DNA from: Frankiales bacterium
GTDB lineage: Bacteria > Actinomycetota > Actinomycetes > Mycobacteriales > SCTD01
DNA length: 7,819 nucleotides
Reading direction: 5' to 3'
Assembly: GCA_025464695.1 (NCBI GenBank)
Contig: JAODNQ010000250.1
Coordinates: forward strand, 1 to 7,819
Within the stretch, counting starts at the first letter, position 1. Each line of letters begins with the position of its first letter. Positions 5,962 to 7,819 of the stretch are shown here, in pieces. The notes under the pieces are model-generated. The model was not told where the DNA came from and made no database searches. It was given only the letters and a program-made list of their open reading frames with translations. The translations under genes were made by a program, and so were the position numbers.

Positions 5962-7142
5962 GCACGCGCTTCGAGGACCGCGTCGTCCTGTCCGGCGCCG
6001 GCCGCACCGCCTTCGCCCGCCGGTCGGGCCGTTCCGAGCTCTCCCTCGCCGTGGAGGCGTGCCGCAACGCCGTGACCGACGCCGGGCTGCAGCTCAGCGA
6101 CATCGACGGCGTGCTGGCCTGGCCCGGCGAGACCCCCGCCCCGGCCGGCTTCACCGGTCCGGCGGCCCTGCGGGTGGCCGACGCCCTGAGCCTCGGCGAC
6201 CTCGCCGTCCACGGCGCCTGGACCGAGGGCGCCAGCCAGCTGGCTGCCCTGTTCTCCGCCTGCCAGGCCGTCGCCGCCGGCGTCGCGAAGCACGTCCTCG
6301 TCTACCGGGCGACGGCAGAGTCGACGGGACAGGCCAGCGGGCGCACCTCCGAGCACCCGATGGACACCAACGGTCTCGTCGGCCACCTGCAGTGGCTGCG
6401 GCCGTTCGGCTCGGTCTCCGCCGCCCACTGGATGGGCATGATGGCGACGCGGTACGTGCACGAGTACGGCCTGCGCCCCGACCAGCTCGGCTGGGTCGGC
6501 GTCAACGCCCGGGCGCACGCCGCCCTGACGCCGCACGCCGTCTACCGCGACCCCATCACGATCGACGACTACCTCGCCTCCCGCGTCGTCAGCTCCCCGC
6601 TGCGGCTCTACGACTGCGACGTGCCGTGCGACGCCGCCGTGGCCTTCGTGGTGTCGGCCGTCGAGACCGCGCCCGACCTGCGGGCCCCGGTGCGGATCGA
6701 GGCCATCGGCAGCGCGTACGCGGGTCGCCCCTACTGGGACCAGTTCGCCCACCCCACCGACATGGCGTCCCACACCGCGGCGAAGCACCTGTGGTCGCGG
6801 ACCGACCTGCGGCAGGGCGACATCGACACCGCGAACCTCTACGACGGGTTCTCGTTCATCACGCTCTGCTGGCTCGAGGCACTCGGGTTCTGCGGGCGCG
6901 GCGAGGCCGGTGCCTACGTCGAGGGGCGCGAGCGGATCAGGCTGGGCAGCGCCATGCCGCTGAACACCGGCGGCGGGCAGCTGTCGGGCGGCCGGGTGCA
7001 CGCGCACTCGCTGCTCTACGAGAGCTGCGTCCAGGTGCGCGGCGAGGCCGGCGAGCGCCAGGTGCAGGGCGCCCAGGTGGCGCTGACGTCCGCGGGGGCA
7101 GGCCCGCTGGGCGGGGCGCTGATCGTCACCTCGCCCCGCTGA
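5958..7142 (+). CDS. Thiolase-superfamily Ltp-like protein, probable acyl-CoA aldolase
   Basis: This encodes 394 residues, the usual length for lipid-transfer-protein/SCP-x-type thiolase homologues. GTG 5958 is supported by GAGGAGG at 5944-5950 and a GTGA overlap with the DUF35 gene. The fold is recognisable from SGAGRTAFARRSGRS at 12-26, AKHVLVYRATAES at 110-122, AHWMGMMATRYVHEYG at 156-171, NLYDGFSF at 293-300, NTGGGQLSGG at 336-345 and RQVQGAQVALTSAGAG at 367-382. The thiolase catalytic set is missing. The Cys-x-x-Gly nucleophile site reads WTEG (88-91), the HDAF histidine is Tyr295 (YDGF), the GHP motif is replaced by GRVHA (345-349), and the C-terminal Cys site is TSAGAG. This matches the repurposed active site of Ltp2-type aldolases, which cleave a beta-hydroxyacyl-CoA by retro-aldol reaction. 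With the adjacent DUF35 protein it probably forms such a complex. The substrate is unknown. The last 12 codons overlap a 54-bp tandem duplication. Confidence 0.9.
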   Translation: MSTRFEDRVVLSGAGRTAFARRSGRSELSLAVEACRNAVTDAGLQLSDIDGVLAWPGETPAPAGFTGPAALRVADALSLGDLAVHGAWTEGASQLAALFSACQAVAAGVAKHVLVYRATAESTGQASGRTSEHPMDTNGLVGHLQWLRPFGSVSAAHWMGMMATRYVHEYGLRPDQLGWVGVNARAHAALTPHAVYRDPITIDDYLASRVVSSPLRLYDCDVPCDAAVAFVVSAVETAPDLRAPVRIEAIGSAYAGRPYWDQFAHPTDMASHTAAKHLWSRTDLRQGDIDTANLYDGFSFITLCWLEALGFCGRGEAGAYVEGRERIRLGSAMPLNTGGGQLSGGRVHAHSLLYESCVQVRGEAGERQVQGAQVALTSAGAGPLGGALIVTSPR

Positions 7143-7214
7143 ACGCCCGCCCTCGGGCCGCTCGGCGGGGCGCTGATCGTCGCCTCGCCCCGCTGAACGC
7201 CCGCCCTCGGGCCG
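7107..7214. repeat. 54-bp imperfect tandem duplication over the thiolase-like stop codon
   Basis: Copy 1 at 7107-7160 and copy 2 at 7161-7214 are adjacent and differ at only two positions (7109/7163 and 7128/7182). The unit contains the last 11 complete codons of the thiolase-like gene, its TGA and 18 bases beyond. Because 54 is a multiple of three, copy 2 carries the same tail (LGGALIVASPR) and a second TGA at 7194-7196 in the same frame, downstream of the real stop. It looks like a recent segmental slip or unequal-recombination event. Confidence 0.9.
7162..7196. terminator. Probable terminator hairpin between convergent genes
   Basis: GCGGGGCG at 7165-7172 and CGCCCCGC at 7186-7193 form a perfect 8-bp stem with a 13-base loop, extendable to 11 pairs (7162-7164 with 7194-7196, one of them G-U). 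The same inverted repeat exists at 7111-7118 and 7132-7139, but there it lies inside the thiolase-like coding sequence. Only the duplicated copy is in the 3' untranslated space. No T-run follows. It may end transcription from both sides of the 73-base convergent gap 7143-7215. Confidence 0.45.
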
Positions 7215-7215
7215 G

Positions 7216-7819
7216 TCAGCAGGGCGGCTCGAGGGCGCCCGGCAGGACCGTCGAGGACGGCAGGTCCTGCTGGGAGGACGACGCGCTCGGGTCGTTGCGC
7301 GCCGCGGCGGCCGCGAGCCGCACCCCCTCGCGGAGCAGGCGGCAGGGAGGCGGCGCGACGGCCGCGACCAGCCGCCCCGCGCGCAGCGCGTCGGTCACGG
7401 AGGCGGTGAGGACCGCGGACAGGACCCGGACGCCGGCTGCCGTCGGTGGCACCGGGCCCGCCTCGGCGAGGACCACGCTGCCGGTGGTCCCGGCCGGCGA
7501 GGTCTGCTCGCGGACCACCCGCCCGGGGAGCCGCGCCCGGAGCGCCGCCGCGAGCAGGCGGCCCCGGGCCGAGCCCTGCCCGCCGACCACCTGCACCGGT
7601 CCGGGGCCCAGCAGCGGCGCCAGCCGGGCCGCCTGGGCCACGGGGTCCGCGCCGACGAAGGCCACGACGAAGGTCGGGTTCTCGGGGTCGGTCGGCTCGT
7701 CGACGACGACGACCGGCACCTCGCGGTCGTGGGCCAGCCGCAGGTACGGGAGCAGGCTCCGGTAGTCGACGGGCAGCAGGACCAGGGCCCGGGGCGCGGC
7801 AGCGAGCGCCTGCACCAGG
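7216..7819 (-). CDS. Type 1 periplasmic-binding-protein/LacI-effector-fold protein, C-terminal part (runs off right edge)
   Basis: About 200 C-terminal residues are present, ending at the TGA at 7218-7216. The frame stays open through the right edge, so the true start is outside the window; the GTG at 7815-7813 is just an internal valine. The segment APRALVLLPVDYRSLLPYL followed by HDREVPVVVVDEP is the hallmark of the type 1 periplasmic binding fold, where DaIvixPxD...l..a...giPVvxvD lines the ligand cleft. Then come PVQVVGGQGSARGRLLAAAL and LPGRVVREQTSP, matching the GxxGs...R...f strand-helix of sugar-binding proteins. It could be the solute-binding subunit of an ABC importer or the effector domain of a LacI-type regulator; the N-terminus (lipoprotein signal or HTH) would decide. 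The tail after about residue 170 of this fragment is Ser/Gln/Pro-rich and looks disordered. It converges on the thiolase-like gene and may not belong to the catabolic cluster. Confidence 0.65.
   Translation of the reverse strand, partial: LVQALAAAPRALVLLPVDYRSLLPYLRLAHDREVPVVVVDEPTDPENPTFVVAFVGADPVAQAARLAPLLGPGPVQVVGGQGSARGRLLAAALRARLPGRVVREQTSPAGTTGSVVLAEAGPVPPTAAGVRVLSAVLTASVTDALRAGRLVAAVAPPPCRLLREGVRLAAAAARNDPSASSSQQDLPSSTVLPGALEPPC

Noticed and set aside
5429..6154. Upstream extension of the CoA-transferase frame.
   Set aside because: It is antisense to the DUF35 and thiolase-like genes and crosses the promoter region; the family N-terminus begins at about 5416-5428.
5796..7007. Minus-strand frame of 403 codons opposite the thiolase-like gene.
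   Set aside because: The plus-strand product is clearly a thiolase-fold protein; the antisense product is compositionally biased and featureless.
7107..7214. CRISPR-like or insertion-sequence end repeats.
   Set aside because: There are only two adjacent direct copies with no spacer, no terminal inverted repeats of a transposon and no transposase gene.
7143..7765. Plus-strand open frame continuing past the thiolase-like gene.
   Set aside because: It is antisense to the periplasmic-binding-fold gene, and the Arg/Ala/Thr-rich product has no domain.

Overview
The window comes from a high-GC actinobacterium. Base composition is strongly G/C-rich, third codon positions are almost always G or C, GTG starts are common, and many adjacent genes overlap by four bases. 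I cannot name a genus from the sequence alone. The content is a catabolic gene cluster, most likely for an aromatic, terpenoid or steroid-like compound that is oxygenated, hydrolysed and then processed as a CoA thioester. No mobile element, CRISPR array, tRNA or rRNA was seen.

Layout. (1) Positions 1-996, minus strand: a fumarylacetoacetate hydrolase (FAH) family gene, followed after 4 bases by the start of an MDR-type quinone oxidoreductase that runs off the left edge. (2) Positions 997-1116: a divergent promoter region. (3) Positions 1117-4156, plus strand: a tightly coupled three-gene operon of FAD-dependent ferredoxin reductase, a second FAH-family hydrolase paralogous to the first, and a two-domain VOC (glyoxalase/extradiol fold) protein. 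(4) Positions 4160-4205: a perfect palindromic bidirectional terminator. (5) Positions 4208-5428, minus strand: a family III (CaiB/BaiF) CoA-transferase. (6) Positions 5429-5530: a second divergent promoter region with a good sigma-A-like promoter facing right. (7) Positions 5531-7142, plus strand: an 8-codon leader ORF, a DUF35 zinc-ribbon/OB-fold protein and a thiolase-superfamily Ltp-like protein, each overlapping the next by 4 bases. (8) Positions 7107-7214: a 54-bp tandem duplication spanning the stop codon of the thiolase-like gene. (9) From 7216 to the right edge, minus strand: the C-terminal part of a periplasmic-binding-protein-like (type 1 PBP/LacI effector fold) protein.

How the genes may work together (inference). 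The reductase would feed electrons from NADH to a ferredoxin and oxygenase that lie outside the window. The FAH hydrolases would cleave ring-opened or beta-diketone-like acids. The CoA-transferase would activate a carboxylic acid. The DUF35/thiolase-like pair, which lacks the thiolase nucleophile and resembles the Ltp2-ChsH2(DUF35) steroid side-chain aldolase, would perform a retro-aldol cleavage of a CoA thioester. The substrate is not evident from the sequence. The most notable observations are the aldolase-type remodelling of the thiolase active site, the leader ORF in front of the DUF35 gene, the absence of the usual metal-binding histidines in the VOC protein, and the tandem duplication over the thiolase-like stop codon.
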